Part shown: piece after piece, positions 24,711-33,619 of the stretch
Numbering within the stretch: the stretch's first letter is position 1
Layout: each line of letters begins with the position of its first letter
Source: Acidobacteriota bacterium
GTDB lineage: Bacteria; Acidobacteriota; Terriglobia; Bryobacterales; Bryobacteraceae
Direction of reading: 5' to 3'
NCBI GenBank assembly: GCA_025353165.1
Contig: JANXRE010000132.1
Location: forward strand, 1-33,659
DNA: 33,659 bases
Made by a program: the position numbers and the translations under genes
Notes under the pieces: generated by a model
Told to the model about the DNA's origin: nothing
What the model saw: only the letters and a program-made list of their open reading frames with translations
Databases searched by the model: none

Positions 24711-25736
24711 TCACGGCGGCGGATGGTGTCCGCTGTGGTTGACCTTCGAGATGGTCCCCTTCGCTCCGACGGCCCAGGCTTCCCCGGTGGCGGTGAGACT
24801 CAGCGCGTGGAACCCCTCGCCGACCATCGGCGTCCAGGAGCGGCCTCCATCCATGGAGAGATCTGTGCCGTTCGGCCCCACGGCGATCAGCTTCCCAGCG
24901 CGGCCGGGAATCCACGCGACCGCCTCCCGGTAGCCGCCGGGATGCCGGCCGGGCGCGAGTCTCCAGGTGACGCCGCCGTCGTCGCTCAGGATCGCGTTGT
25001 CGCGGTCGTCCGCGGCTTGCAGGTAATCGCCTCCGACGGCGACGCCGTGGAGCGCGTCCGCAAATGCGATGGAAAAGATGCCGGCCGCGGCGCCGTCGTG
25101 CCGGATCGAAGTCCCGGCCACGCTCCAGGTTCTCCCCCAATCCTCGGAACGGAAAACACGGCCGCCCGCCGGGCCGCCGGTGCCGAACCAGGCGCGACCG
25201 CCCGGGCCGACGGCGAGGCAGGTTCCACTGGCCGCGAACGCTCCCTCGCCTTCTGTCGCGGCGGGAATGCGGTCGATGCCCGTCCAGGTGACGCCGCCAT
25301 CCTCCGTCCGCAGGACGGTGAAGCGTCCAGCGACGGGATCGCCCAACAGCAAACCGCGATTCTTATCCCAAAACGCAATCGCGTCATAGAAGCCCACTTT
25401 GGCTTCGTTTTGTAGCGTGAGCGTCCAGTGCCCGCCACCGTTAGTAGTTCGATACACGCGCGATTCGCGCCCCGGGCCGCTGCTCATCAGCAGGGCCGTG
25501 CCGGAACCGAACGCCTGCACGTCGCGGAAGTCGAGCGATTCCGCGCCAGCCACGACGCCGGGCCGCCACGTAGCTCCACCGTCGGTGGTCCGAACGAAGA
25601 CGCTTTTTTGTCCACTGGCCCACGCAACCTGCGCGTTGAAAGCGCTCACACCGCGGAGCCCGGCCTGCGTGCCACTATTCTGCGGCGCCCACTGCGCTAG
25701 AACGGTGGCCAGCACATACAAAACGAAGCCATTCAT
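24711..25736 (-). CDS. Exported BNR/YCF48-like beta-propeller protein
   Basis: The 341-residue protein starts with a signal-peptide-like segment (MNGFVLYVLATVLAQ). It carries six Asp-box repeats of the S/T-x-DGG-x-T/S-W type: TTDGGATW, TTNGGGHW, TEDGGVTW, SEDWGRTW, SDDGGVTW and SMDGGRSW. This is the layout of sialidase-like and photosystem-assembly-factor (YCF48/HCF136)-like propellers. No sialidase active-site set is evident, so the activity is unknown. I chose ATG 25736; the frame remains open to 25865 but that part runs into the fba start. A TATACT element at 25757-25762 on the minus strand could be its -10 box. Confidence 0.78.
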   Translation of the reverse strand: MNGFVLYVLATVLAQWAPQNSGTQAGLRGVSAFNAQVAWASGQKSVFVRTTDGGATWRPGVVAGAESLDFRDVQAFGSGTALLMSSGPGRESRVYRTTNGGGHWTLTLQNEAKVGFYDAIAFWDKNRGLLLGDPVAGRFTVLRTEDGGVTWTGIDRIPAATEGEGAFAASGTCLAVGPGGRAWFGTGGPAGGRVFRSEDWGRTWSVAGTSIRHDGAAAGIFSIAFADALHGVAVGGDYLQAADDRDNAILSDDGGVTWRLAPGRHPGGYREAVAWIPGRAGKLIAVGPNGTDLSMDGGRSWTPMVGEGFHALSLTATGEAWAVGAKGTISKVNHSGHHPPP

Positions 25737-25756
25737 CGGGGTCCCTATTCCCGGCG

Positions 25757-25762
25757 AGTATA
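25757..25762 (-). promoter_or_regulatory. Possible -10 box of the BNR-repeat gene
   Basis: On the minus strand the hexamer is TATACT, 20 bases before the chosen ATG, in the 122-base divergent region to fba. No good -35 was found at the usual distance, so this is a weak call. Confidence 0.3.
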
Positions 25763-25858
25763 CCGTAATTTGCCGCCGGCAGGGACGCCATGATAACTTG
25801 ATATTTAGGACTTGATTCTCGCTTTTTCCGCTGAATTTCCCACAGGAGGCACATACAC

Positions 25859-26887
25859 ATGCCATTAGTTTCGATGCGTCAACTCCTCGACGAAGCCGCC
25901 AAGGGCGGCTACGGCGTCGGCGCTTTCAACGTGAACAACATGGAGCAGATCCAAGCCATCATGGAGGCTGCCCGTGAAACGAAGTCGCCGGCCATCGTTC
26001 AGGCCAGCCGGGGCGCCCGCGCGTACTCCCAGGACAACTTCCTTTATCACCTGATGCTCGCTGCAGCGGAGTTATACCCCGAGATCCCGATGGCCCTGCA
26101 CCAGGATCACGGCAACAGCCCGGAAACCTGCAAGTCCGCCATCGACCTCGGCTTCACCAGCGTCATGATGGACGGCTCCCTGATGTCGGATGGCAAGACC
26201 CCGTCCTCGTTCGAGTACAACGTGCAGGTGACCCGCGAAGTCGTCGAGCTGGCTCATGCCAAGGGCGTGACGGTGGAAGGCGAGATCGGAGTACTGGGCG
26301 GCATCGAAGATGGACACGGCGCGGGCGGCACCGGCCTGGAGCACGTCACCGATCCCGAGCAGGCGGTCGAATTCGTCGAGAAGACCGGCGTGGATGCGCT
26401 GGCCATCGCCATCGGCACCAGCCACGGCGCATACAAATTCTCCCAGAAGCCCACCGGTGAAACGCTAAAGATGGATATTCTGATCGAGATCCACCGGCGG
26501 CTGCCGAGAACCCACCTGGTGATGCACGGCTCGTCCAGCGTTCCGCAGGATTTGCAGGACGTCATCAACAAGTACGGCGGCAAGCTGAGGCCGACCTGGG
26601 GCGTCCCGGTTGAGGAGATCCAACTCGGAATCCGGAACGGCGTCCGCAAGGTCAACGTGGACACCGACAACCGCCTCGCCATGACGGGCGCGATCCGCAA
26701 AGTGCTGTGGGAAACTCCGGAGAAGTTCGACCCCCGCGACTACAATAAGCCGGCGCGCGATGCGATGCAGAAAGTTGTCGCCCTGCGCATGACTCAGTTC
26801 GGGCAGGCCGGTCACGCCGGGGATTACAAGCCGGTTCCGCTGGCGGAGATGGCGAAGCGATACGCCGAAGAGACGGTTTCGGTTTAA
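25859..26887 (+). CDS. fba: Class II fructose-bisphosphate aldolase
   Basis: The 342-residue zinc aldolase interconverts fructose-1,6-bisphosphate with dihydroxyacetone phosphate and glyceraldehyde-3-phosphate. ALHQDHGNS gives catalytic Asp83 and zinc ligand His84; His189 (GTSHGAYK) and His223 (MHGSSS) complete the metal site. [16 protein letters not shown] is the phosphate-binding and potassium region. The length and the [12 protein letters not shown] sequence fit the class IIB/Calvin-type subgroup. A strong GGAGG precedes ATG 25859. It stands alone in its transcript, ending at the hairpin at 26914-26949. Confidence 0.95.
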   Translation: MPLVSMRQLLDEAAKGGYGVGAFNVNNMEQIQAIMEAARETKSPAIVQASRGARAYSQDNFLYHLMLAAAELYPEIPMALHQDHGNSPETCKSAIDLGFTSVMMDGSLMSDGKTPSSFEYNVQVTREVVELAHAKGVTVEGEIGVLGGIEDGHGAGGTGLEHVTDPEQAVEFVEKTGVDALAIAIGTSHGAYKFSQKPTGETLKMDILIEIHRRLPRTHLVMHGSSSVPQDLQDVINKYGGKLRPTWGVPVEEIQLGIRNGVRKVNVDTDNRLAMTGAIRKVLWETPEKFDPRDYNKPARDAMQKVVALRMTQFGQAGHAGDYKPVPLAEMAKRYAEETVSV

Positions 26888-26913
26888 GCCGCCAAACACC
26901 GCTTGCTGACGCG

Positions 26914-26949
26914 CGCGGCTCAGTAGAGTCGAGTCGCTACTGAGCCGCG
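26914..26949. terminator. Bidirectional hairpin between fba and FecR-like gene
   Basis: CGCGGCTCAGTAG (26914-26926) and CTACTGAGCCGCG (26937-26949) are a perfect 13-bp inverted repeat around a 10-base loop (AGTCGAGTCG). It lies between two convergent genes, 26 bases after the fba stop and 23 bases past the FecR-like stop, so it can serve both strands. It lacks a T-tract. Confidence 0.65.
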
Positions 26950-26972
26950 ACCGTGAGGGAGCAGTTGCTGGG

Positions 26973-27890
26973 CTACTGGTGCCAGCCGCGTTTCCATTCG
27001 GCGCCGTCCAGGTTCAGCGCGTTCCAGCAGCGGTCCAGTGCGCCGCGGTCCAGCGCGAGCGCCCGTTCCCGGTTTACGTCCGCCGGAATCGGGACCAACT
27101 GCGCAAAGCGGTCGAACACGGGCGGCCGTTCGGCTGCCGGTACTCTGGCCAGCAGATGCCATAGCGTCAACCCGTCTTTAGGGCGAGCGCATTCCAGAAC
27201 GCGTTGCAGGTTCGCACGCTCGCCCGAGGATTCATACCGCTCCAGCGACTCGCGAAACTCCGGCGAGGCGTCGGCGAAGAACGGCGTTCCCGGACCCCGG
27301 CCGCGCGTCGTGCGGCACGATGCGCCGGCGGGGATAAACGACTCCAGACCGCGGTTCTGAAACGCTACCCATCCGGTTTCCACGGTCAGCAACCCGTTCC
27401 CGTTCGCGTCCACCGACAAGTCGTACTGGCAGCCGAGGTCGACGGCTCGCGCTGACGGAGTGTCCACGATGAATTTGCGCGGGGGCGCCCAGATGAGCGC
27501 GTGAATCGCTCCGTGCTGGAGTTCCAATCGCTCGCGGCCTTCGGACGATTCGAGAACCCGCACCTGGGATCCCGCCCGGACCACCACCTGGCCGACATCC
27601 TCGGCTTCCAGCGTCACCGGCAACGCGCCGGTACGAAGGGCCTGGCCGGCTATGAGGTTGCCGCCGATCCTGGCGATCGTCCAGGATGTCGGCCGGGAAA
27701 TCGCGGTTGGCAGGAGTTGCCAGGCAAGCACGGCTAGAGCGATGGAGGCGGCGATGGCGGCTCCGCTTGCTAACACGCGCGGCTCGGAAGAGCGCATTCC
27801 GCGGCGATGGCGGAAGAGTTCCAGCAGATGCTCGAGGTGCTCCACTTCCGGATCCGGCGGGCCGCTCCGGTCCCACAGATACTCGCTCAT
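26973..27890 (-). CDS. FecR-like membrane protein, probable sigma-factor regulator
   Basis: The 305-residue protein has a short acidic cytoplasmic N-terminus (EVEHLEHLLELFRHRRG), one membrane helix (about 38-60) and a periplasmic FecR-type beta domain. Segments are LQHGAIHALIWAPPRKFIVD (125-143), then VDLGCQYDLSV and LLTVETGWVAFQNRG (168-181). The C-terminal 100 residues are helical. Its ATG overlaps the ECF sigma-factor stop by 4 bases (ATGA), so it is the expected anti-sigma or sigma-modulating partner. It lacks a zinc-binding anti-sigma motif, so the inhibition mode is unknown. Confidence 0.75.
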   Translation of the reverse strand: MSEYLWDRSGPPDPEVEHLEHLLELFRHRRGMRSSEPRVLASGAAIAASIALAVLAWQLLPTAISRPTSWTIARIGGNLIAGQALRTGALPVTLEAEDVGQVVVRAGSQVRVLESSEGRERLELQHGAIHALIWAPPRKFIVDTPSARAVDLGCQYDLSVDANGNGLLTVETGWVAFQNRGLESFIPAGASCRTTRGRGPGTPFFADASPEFRESLERYESSGERANLQRVLECARPKDGLTLWHLLARVPAAERPPVFDRFAQLVPIPADVNRERALALDRGALDRCWNALNLDGAEWKRGWHQ

Positions 27891-28444
27891 TTCGCTTCCC
27901 TCCCCGCGAGCCGTTCCCGCAGCATCTTCATCCCGCGGAACAGGTTCACGCGCACGGAATCGGGCGTCAGTCCGGTCTTGGCCGCGATCTCCGGCCCGGT
28001 CATTCCCTCCACAAGCCGGAGGATGAGAGTCTCGCGATACGCCTCCGGCAGAGCGCGGATCGTGTCGAGCACGAACACCGAATCGTTGTCGTCGCGCGCG
28101 GAAGATCGCGCCCGCGGCAGGTACATCTCGCGCCGGGACGCTCGATGAAACTCTACCGCGTGGTTTCTTGCGATGGCGGCGAGCCAACCCGGAAAGGCGG
28201 CGGGCTCGCGCAAGCCGCCGAGTTTGCCGAAAGCCACGATAAAGACATCCTGCGCGAGGTCCTCGGCGTCGGCCAAGGGCACCCGCGCCAGCAGAATCCC
28301 GTGGACCATGCGCGCGTATCGTTTATATAGCTCTCCGAAGGCAGCCCGGCTCCCGCCGGCGGCTTCCCGCACCAGGTCCGCTCCGTCGAATTGCGGTTCG
28401 GAGTCCGATAGGAATTGCGGGAACCGGGCAGCCACGGTGGTCAT
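27887..28444 (-). CDS. ECF-type RNA polymerase sigma factor
   Basis: The 185-residue protein has sigma region 2 (about 33-100: AFGELYKRYARMVHGILLAR, DAEDLAQDVFIVAF, WLAAIARNHAVEFHR). Region 4 follows (about 127-178: IRALPEAYRETLILRLVEGM, then GPEIAAKTGLTPDSVRVNLF). It has no C-terminal extension. ATG 28444 overlaps the stop of the exported-protein gene (ATGA) and its stop overlaps the FecR-like gene, giving a three-gene coupled operon. It should direct RNA polymerase to a small regulon under control of the FecR-like partner. The start is set by the overlap; the longer open frame to 28603 is not sigma-like. Confidence 0.9.
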   Translation of the reverse strand: MTTVAARFPQFLSDSEPQFDGADLVREAAGGSRAAFGELYKRYARMVHGILLARVPLADAEDLAQDVFIVAFGKLGGLREPAAFPGWLAAIARNHAVEFHRASRREMYLPRARSSARDDNDSVFVLDTIRALPEAYRETLILRLVEGMTGPEIAAKTGLTPDSVRVNLFRGMKMLRERLAGREAK

Positions 28445-28859
28445 TTCAGAAGCGCCGCGATGTCCTCTTCCGCGGGTTGGCGCATCGCCAGCTTCGCGCT
28501 CTGTCGGTCGATGCCGGCGGGACCGGCCGACACCAGGGTACTGGTGAGGCGGCCCTGATCCGTCGCGATGAACTCCAGCACCCATCGCCCTTGGGCAGGC
28601 CACTGGCGGGTGACCGCGTACATGCCGGGTTCGGAAAGGGCGATCAGCTTGAGCGGGATGGATTGCCTTTTCCCGTCGACGACGCTGATGGCGGATCCGG
28701 TGAGGGTCGCCTTTTGCGGCTCATGACATCCAGCCAGCTTGAGCGTGAGCACGGCATTGTGGGATCTGGCTTCGGGGCTTGCATCGGGATTCCCGAGCAC
28801 GACAAAGAGACCGCCAGCAGGATGGCGGCCGCGGACAGAAAGCGAAAAGACTTCAGCAT
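28441..28859 (-). pseudogene. Exported protein upstream of the sigma factor, interrupted by a frameshift
   Basis: ATG 28859 follows a strong ribosome-binding site (TTGGAGG) and opens a signal peptide, MLKSFRFLSAAAILLAVSLS. That frame then loses protein character and stops at 28644. A coherent mature domain, NPDASPEARSHNAVLTLKLA, then KATLTGSAISVVDGKRQ and PAEEDIAALLK, lies in a neighbouring frame and ends at 28441, overlapping the sigma-factor ATG. The 419-base span lacks one base for a 139-residue protein, and the switch lies about 28791-28815. It could be a true mutation, a sequencing error or a programmed shift. I do not recognise the domain; the beta-rich ~100 residues include a single Cys-His (AGCHEPQ). 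Confidence 0.65.
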
Positions 28860-28883
28860 CGGTGTGCCTCCAAACGGTTCCGA

Positions 28884-28920
28884 TTCGCCGGCGAATTCTG
28901 ATGTTCGCCGGCGAATTCTG
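28884..28920. promoter_or_regulatory. Two tandem palindromes upstream of the sigma-factor operon
   Basis: TTCGCCGGCGAATTCTG occurs at 28884-28900 and again at 28904-28920, spaced exactly 20 bp. Each copy contains a perfect palindrome (ATTCGCCGGCGAAT in the first, TTCGCCGGCGAA in the second). They end 25 bases before the ATG of the exported-protein gene on the minus strand, so they flank or overlap its promoter. Two full helical turns between palindromes suggests two dimers bound on one face. Confidence 0.6.
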
Positions 28921-28941
28921 GTGTAAGGACGAGTCAGGCGA

Positions 28942-28961
28942 GCGGAGTGTTAACACTCCGC
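28942..28961. terminator. 20-bp perfect palindrome after the FecR/DUF6600 gene
   Basis: GCGGAGTGTTAACACTCCGC is fully self-complementary (8-bp stem with TTAA at the centre) and starts 6 bases after the stop at 28968. It can end transcription of the large upstream gene but has no T-run. It could also be a third regulator site for the sigma operon 80-100 bases downstream. Confidence 0.5.
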
Positions 28962-28967
28962 CCTCTC

Positions 28968-30890
28968 CTATTTCTTTTCGTCCTTCTTTTCGTCCTTCTT
29001 CTTCTCGTCCTTAGGAGGCGGAGCGGGCCGGCGTTCCGGGGGCGGCGCCTGCACCCGGCGCTCGGATTCCGGCTGTTGTCCGTGAACTACCATTGGCGGC
29101 CGAGCCTGCGGCGGCTCGTAGGATTTCGGCTGCTGGGCTGGCGGCTGATAAGCTGGCCGCGCGGGTGGCGGCGGTTCGACTGGCCGGGCCTGGGGCTGCT
29201 GGGCTGGCGGCTGATAAGCTGGCCGCGCGGGTGGCGGCGGTTCGACCGGCCGGGCCTGGGGCTGCTGCACCTGTGGCCGGGCAGACGCCGGCTGGGCTGG
29301 CCGCTGGGTAACGGTGCCTGGCGGAGGAGCGGGTGCCCTGTTCACTGCCGGCGTAATCGCCGGCGCCTGCGTGACCACATGTACCGGAGGAGCTACCACC
29401 GCCGGGGCCGCGCGCGTGATTTGTCGCTGCTCCTGGATCGGGATCGGCCGGCCAGGATCCTGCGCCAGACGCCCAGCCCGCTGCTGGAACGAAGGCGGGG
29501 GCGGCGGTGGCGCGGAGTTTGCCACCACGGCCCGGCTGATGACTGCGGCGGGAGGCCGCGGCACATTTATCCCCGAAGATGCCGGGCGTCCCAGAACGCT
29601 GGCCACCTGGGGCGCGACGCGCGGCGCGGATTCCGCCGTACTGATCATGTTCACCTGGTTCGGCTGGACACGGGTCACTTCCTGCTGCACGGGCCGGGCC
29701 GCGGCGAGCGTGCTCTGCGGCACGACAACCACTGCGCCGGGAACCGACCGGTTCACGTAGTTCGTAACCGATACATTACCGGTGCGCACGTAATTGTTAT
29801 AAACATTTGTGACATTCGTATTGTTGATGATAGTTGTGTTGGTTACATTCACCTGCGTCACATACGTGGGACTCGCCCGATAGGCCGGGATGTAAACGTC
29901 GCGCGGGCTCAGCGGGAACCAACCGACGGAAGCTCCACCCAGCCGCAGGCCGACCGAGAATCCACCGCCGCCGATCCAAGCCACGAGCGCCGGTGCGTAA
30001 ACCGGCCGCACCCGGAGGGGGGACGGAACCCATCCCCAGTTGCCGTCGAAGAAGGCCCACCGCCCATAGTGGAACGGCGCAAAACCCCAGGGCGCATCGT
30101 CCACCCAGGTCCAACCCCAGGGGTCGATCCAGGCCCAGTGGCCGAATTGGTAGGGGGCCCAACCGGTGGGCATGGTCCGCGGATACCAGACCTGGCCGTA
30201 CTCCGGATTGGGGCGCCAATCGCCGTAATTGTCCAGATCCTCCGCCCCGACCACATAGGGCGAGACATACCGGGAGGAGGCGCTGCGATACTGCCGGCGG
30301 TCTCGGCCGATGGACCATTCATCGAAGGCGTCCAATCCGGGCGCTTCATAAACCTGGTACTGGTCCTGTCCGGAAACGACGGCCTGTTCGCGCGCATGTA
30401 GGGTGAAGGACCCGCCGTTCCCGTTCACCTGGCCTTCGCCGTTCCGGACCGTAACATAGGTTTCATTCGTATCGGGATAGGTTTCGATCCGGTACTCTCC
30501 GGGGGCCGAGATCGTGAATGCAGCATTCGGGGTGTCGATCTCGAAACTGCCGGATTCCATCTCGCGCACGCGGACAATCAGCGGTCCCTCGGATAACTTC
30601 ACCTGGACGTGTTGGTCGTCGAGGCTCAGGAATTGAAAGGCCGATCGCGACCCGAGCCGGAAGATAGCGCTGGGAATTTGGATCTCAGCCCGCGAGCCCT
30701 CGTCGGCGAAGATCTGGTCGCCGGAGGTGAGCGGCCGATTCAAGGATGCCGGTACCCACTCGTCCACGCCGCCTGGCTGGAAGGACACGGAGCCTTCCAG
30801 ATGACTGAGGCGTCCAATAAGAGTCGGCGGATCCTGGGCTGCCAGCATGCCCGCCGCTACAATTGCCGCCCAAAATATTTGTTTTGACAT
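28968..30890 (-). CDS. Exported FecR-domain/DUF6600-type proline-rich protein
   Basis: The 640-residue protein has a signal peptide (MSKQIFWAAIVAAGMLAAQ) and then a FecR-like beta domain (about 25-170; ALTSGDQIF-type start, SFEIDTPNAAFTISAPGEYR). A W/G/Y-rich repeat region follows at about 220-290 (FGHWAWIDPWGWTWVDDAPW, FHYGRWAFFDGNWGWVPS), as in DUF6600 proteins. Next is an Asn/Val-rich segment (VTNTTIINNTNVTNVYNNY) and a long Pro/Gln/Ala-rich C-terminus ending in a KDEKK tail. It is probably anchored in or spans the envelope; the function is unknown. ATG 30890 is fixed by an AGGAGA site. It lies just upstream of the sigma/FecR operon on the same strand. Confidence 0.82.
   Translation of the reverse strand: MSKQIFWAAIVAAGMLAAQDPPTLIGRLSHLEGSVSFQPGGVDEWVPASLNRPLTSGDQIFADEGSRAEIQIPSAIFRLGSRSAFQFLSLDDQHVQVKLSEGPLIVRVREMESGSFEIDTPNAAFTISAPGEYRIETYPDTNETYVTVRNGEGQVNGNGGSFTLHAREQAVVSGQDQYQVYEAPGLDAFDEWSIGRDRRQYRSASSRYVSPYVVGAEDLDNYGDWRPNPEYGQVWYPRTMPTGWAPYQFGHWAWIDPWGWTWVDDAPWGFAPFHYGRWAFFDGNWGWVPSPLRVRPVYAPALVAWIGGGGFSVGLRLGGASVGWFPLSPRDVYIPAYRASPTYVTQVNVTNTTIINNTNVTNVYNNYVRTGNVSVTNYVNRSVPGAVVVVPQSTLAAARPVQQEVTRVQPNQVNMISTAESAPRVAPQVASVLGRPASSGINVPRPPAAVISRAVVANSAPPPPPPSFQQRAGRLAQDPGRPIPIQEQRQITRAAPAVVAPPVHVVTQAPAITPAVNRAPAPPPGTVTQRPAQPASARPQVQQPQARPVEPPPPARPAYQPPAQQPQARPVEPPPPARPAYQPPAQQPKSYEPPQARPPMVVHGQQPESERRVQAPPPERRPAPPPKDEKKKDEKKDEKK
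29128..29259 (-). repeat. 66-bp tandem duplication in the proline-rich region
   Basis: Two 66-bp units (29128-29193 and 29194-29259) differ at a single base (29181 T, 29247 C). Eight bases of a third unit follow. Each encodes a 22-residue block containing ARPVEPPPPARPAYQPPA. The near identity shows a recent duplication, by slippage or unequal crossing-over. Confidence 0.88.
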
Positions 30891-30964
30891 CACCGTTCTC
30901 CTGACTATCCGACTGAGCAAGCGAAGGGCCGGTTACGTCTAAGTAATTAAATTGTTTGCATCAA

Positions 30965-30994
30965 CACGAGGTCCCCGGCGAGGAGGACCTCGTG
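30965..30994 (-). terminator. Hairpin after the chimeric secreted-protein gene
   Basis: CACGAGGTCC (30965-30974) and GGACCTCGTG (30985-30994) form a perfect 10-bp stem with a 10-base loop. It begins 12 bases past the stop of the 31007-31630 gene on the minus strand and is followed there by TTGATGCAAACAATTTAATT, a T/A-rich stretch. A Rho-independent terminator is likely. The DNA from there to 30891 should also hold the promoter of the DUF6600 gene; a TTGATG/TAGACG pair spaced 17 bp is the best but weak candidate. Confidence 0.55.
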
Positions 30995-31006
30995 GAGGCC
31001 ATCGGG

Positions 31007-31630
31007 CTACGGCGCGACGAACGGCTGCGCCACGCCCATTCTGCCATCGGTCCAAGTGAAGTACGCGGACATCCCGGTGCACGCGTTGTCGGTGTAATCA
31101 CCGAAGTTTGGGTTGATAATCGATGATGTAGCCAACCAGTCCGTGGCCTCCGTCGTTATCTTAAAATTGGACGCTGGAGCGTACGGGGACGGCCGGACGT
31201 CGCCGTAGTAGTCGGTCATCGAGGAGTCGTTCGGATAGTTGCGGCGATCAAACCAGGACGTCACCATAGAACCGTCTGAAAGGAAGCAGATCGCGAGCAT
31301 CAAGTGCAGGGCCCCATTGTTGTCGCTGTTCAGCTTCAGCAAGCGCTGCCGCACGGTGATGAGAGTGGTGCGGGAGAACGGTCCAAACTCAGCGGCGTTC
31401 CCAGAACCAACAGCAGCGTTCAACGTGATGGGCGGCAGTTGCGTACCCCGAATGAGATACTCGTGGAGTTTCGCATCCAGGATCCGGTTACCGAGAACGT
31501 GATACGGCCCCGCTGCGGCCGGCGTTATCTTGGGGGTCGCGCTTTCAGATGCTTGGTTTGACGCCGAGCAGGCAAAGCTGATCAGCAAAAGCCAGCAGAT
31601 CATCCAGCCCATGGGACCAGGGTATTTCAC
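31007..31630 (-). CDS. Chimeric secreted protein: GH5-like N-terminus joined to sialidase/BNR-like C-terminus
   Basis: The 207-residue product starts with a membrane/signal segment (MGWMICWLLLISFACSAS). It then follows the opening of GH5-type cellulase-like enzymes: GPYHVLGNRILDAKLHEYLI, RGTQLPPITLNA, FGPFSRTTLITVRQRL. At about residue 97-103 (31321-31339) it changes abruptly. The rest, DGSMVTSWFDRRNYPNDSSM, then ATSSIINPNFGDYTDNA and WTDGRMGVAQPFVA, is the end of a BNR/sialidase-like propeller protein. Neither catalytic part is complete, so enzyme activity is unlikely. GTG 31630 after GGGGGAC is the likely start; ATG 31612 is an alternative. It is divergent from the GH3 gene. Confidence 0.65.
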   Translation of the reverse strand: MKYPGPMGWMICWLLLISFACSASNQASESATPKITPAAAGPYHVLGNRILDAKLHEYLIRGTQLPPITLNAAVGSGNAAEFGPFSRTTLITVRQRLLKLNSDNNGALHLMLAICFLSDGSMVTSWFDRRNYPNDSSMTDYYGDVRPSPYAPASNFKITTEATDWLATSSIINPNFGDYTDNACTGMSAYFTWTDGRMGVAQPFVAP

Positions 31631-31777
31631 AATGTCCCCCAGTACTGACTCGTTTGGGGCCTGATGTGCACTGTTATCGGAATCCCTCCGCTTCCGGCAC
31701 AACGTAAACACAGTCAAGGCAAGCCTCGTAGTGCGCATACGCCAGCCCGATCCGTCATAAACTGGATGCGGATTCCT
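31631..31777. other. Divergent intergenic region, no clear signal
   Basis: These 147 bases separate the chimeric secreted-protein gene from the GH3 gene. The plus-strand frame stays open from 31664, but the encoded 38 residues have no signal or family resemblance and precede a convincing Tat leader. I saw no -10/-35 pair, operator or RNA structure that I would defend. Confidence 0.4.

Positions 31778-33619
<1,842 letters not shown>

Noticed and set aside
28441-28956. A single intact 171-residue gene starting at 28956
   Set aside because: Its first ~50 residues run through the palindromes and non-coding DNA and show no signal peptide. The strong ribosome-binding site and leader at 28859 are in another frame, so a frameshift explains the data better.
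29000-29330. Repeated GC-rich units as a CRISPR-like array
   Set aside because: The 66-bp units are contiguous without spacers and encode in-frame Pro-rich peptides; this is a coding tandem duplication.
28947-30401. A 484-codon plus-strand frame opposite the DUF6600 gene
   Set aside because: It is Arg/Gly/His-rich from reading the proline-rich repeat in antisense; no motif or ribosome-binding site.
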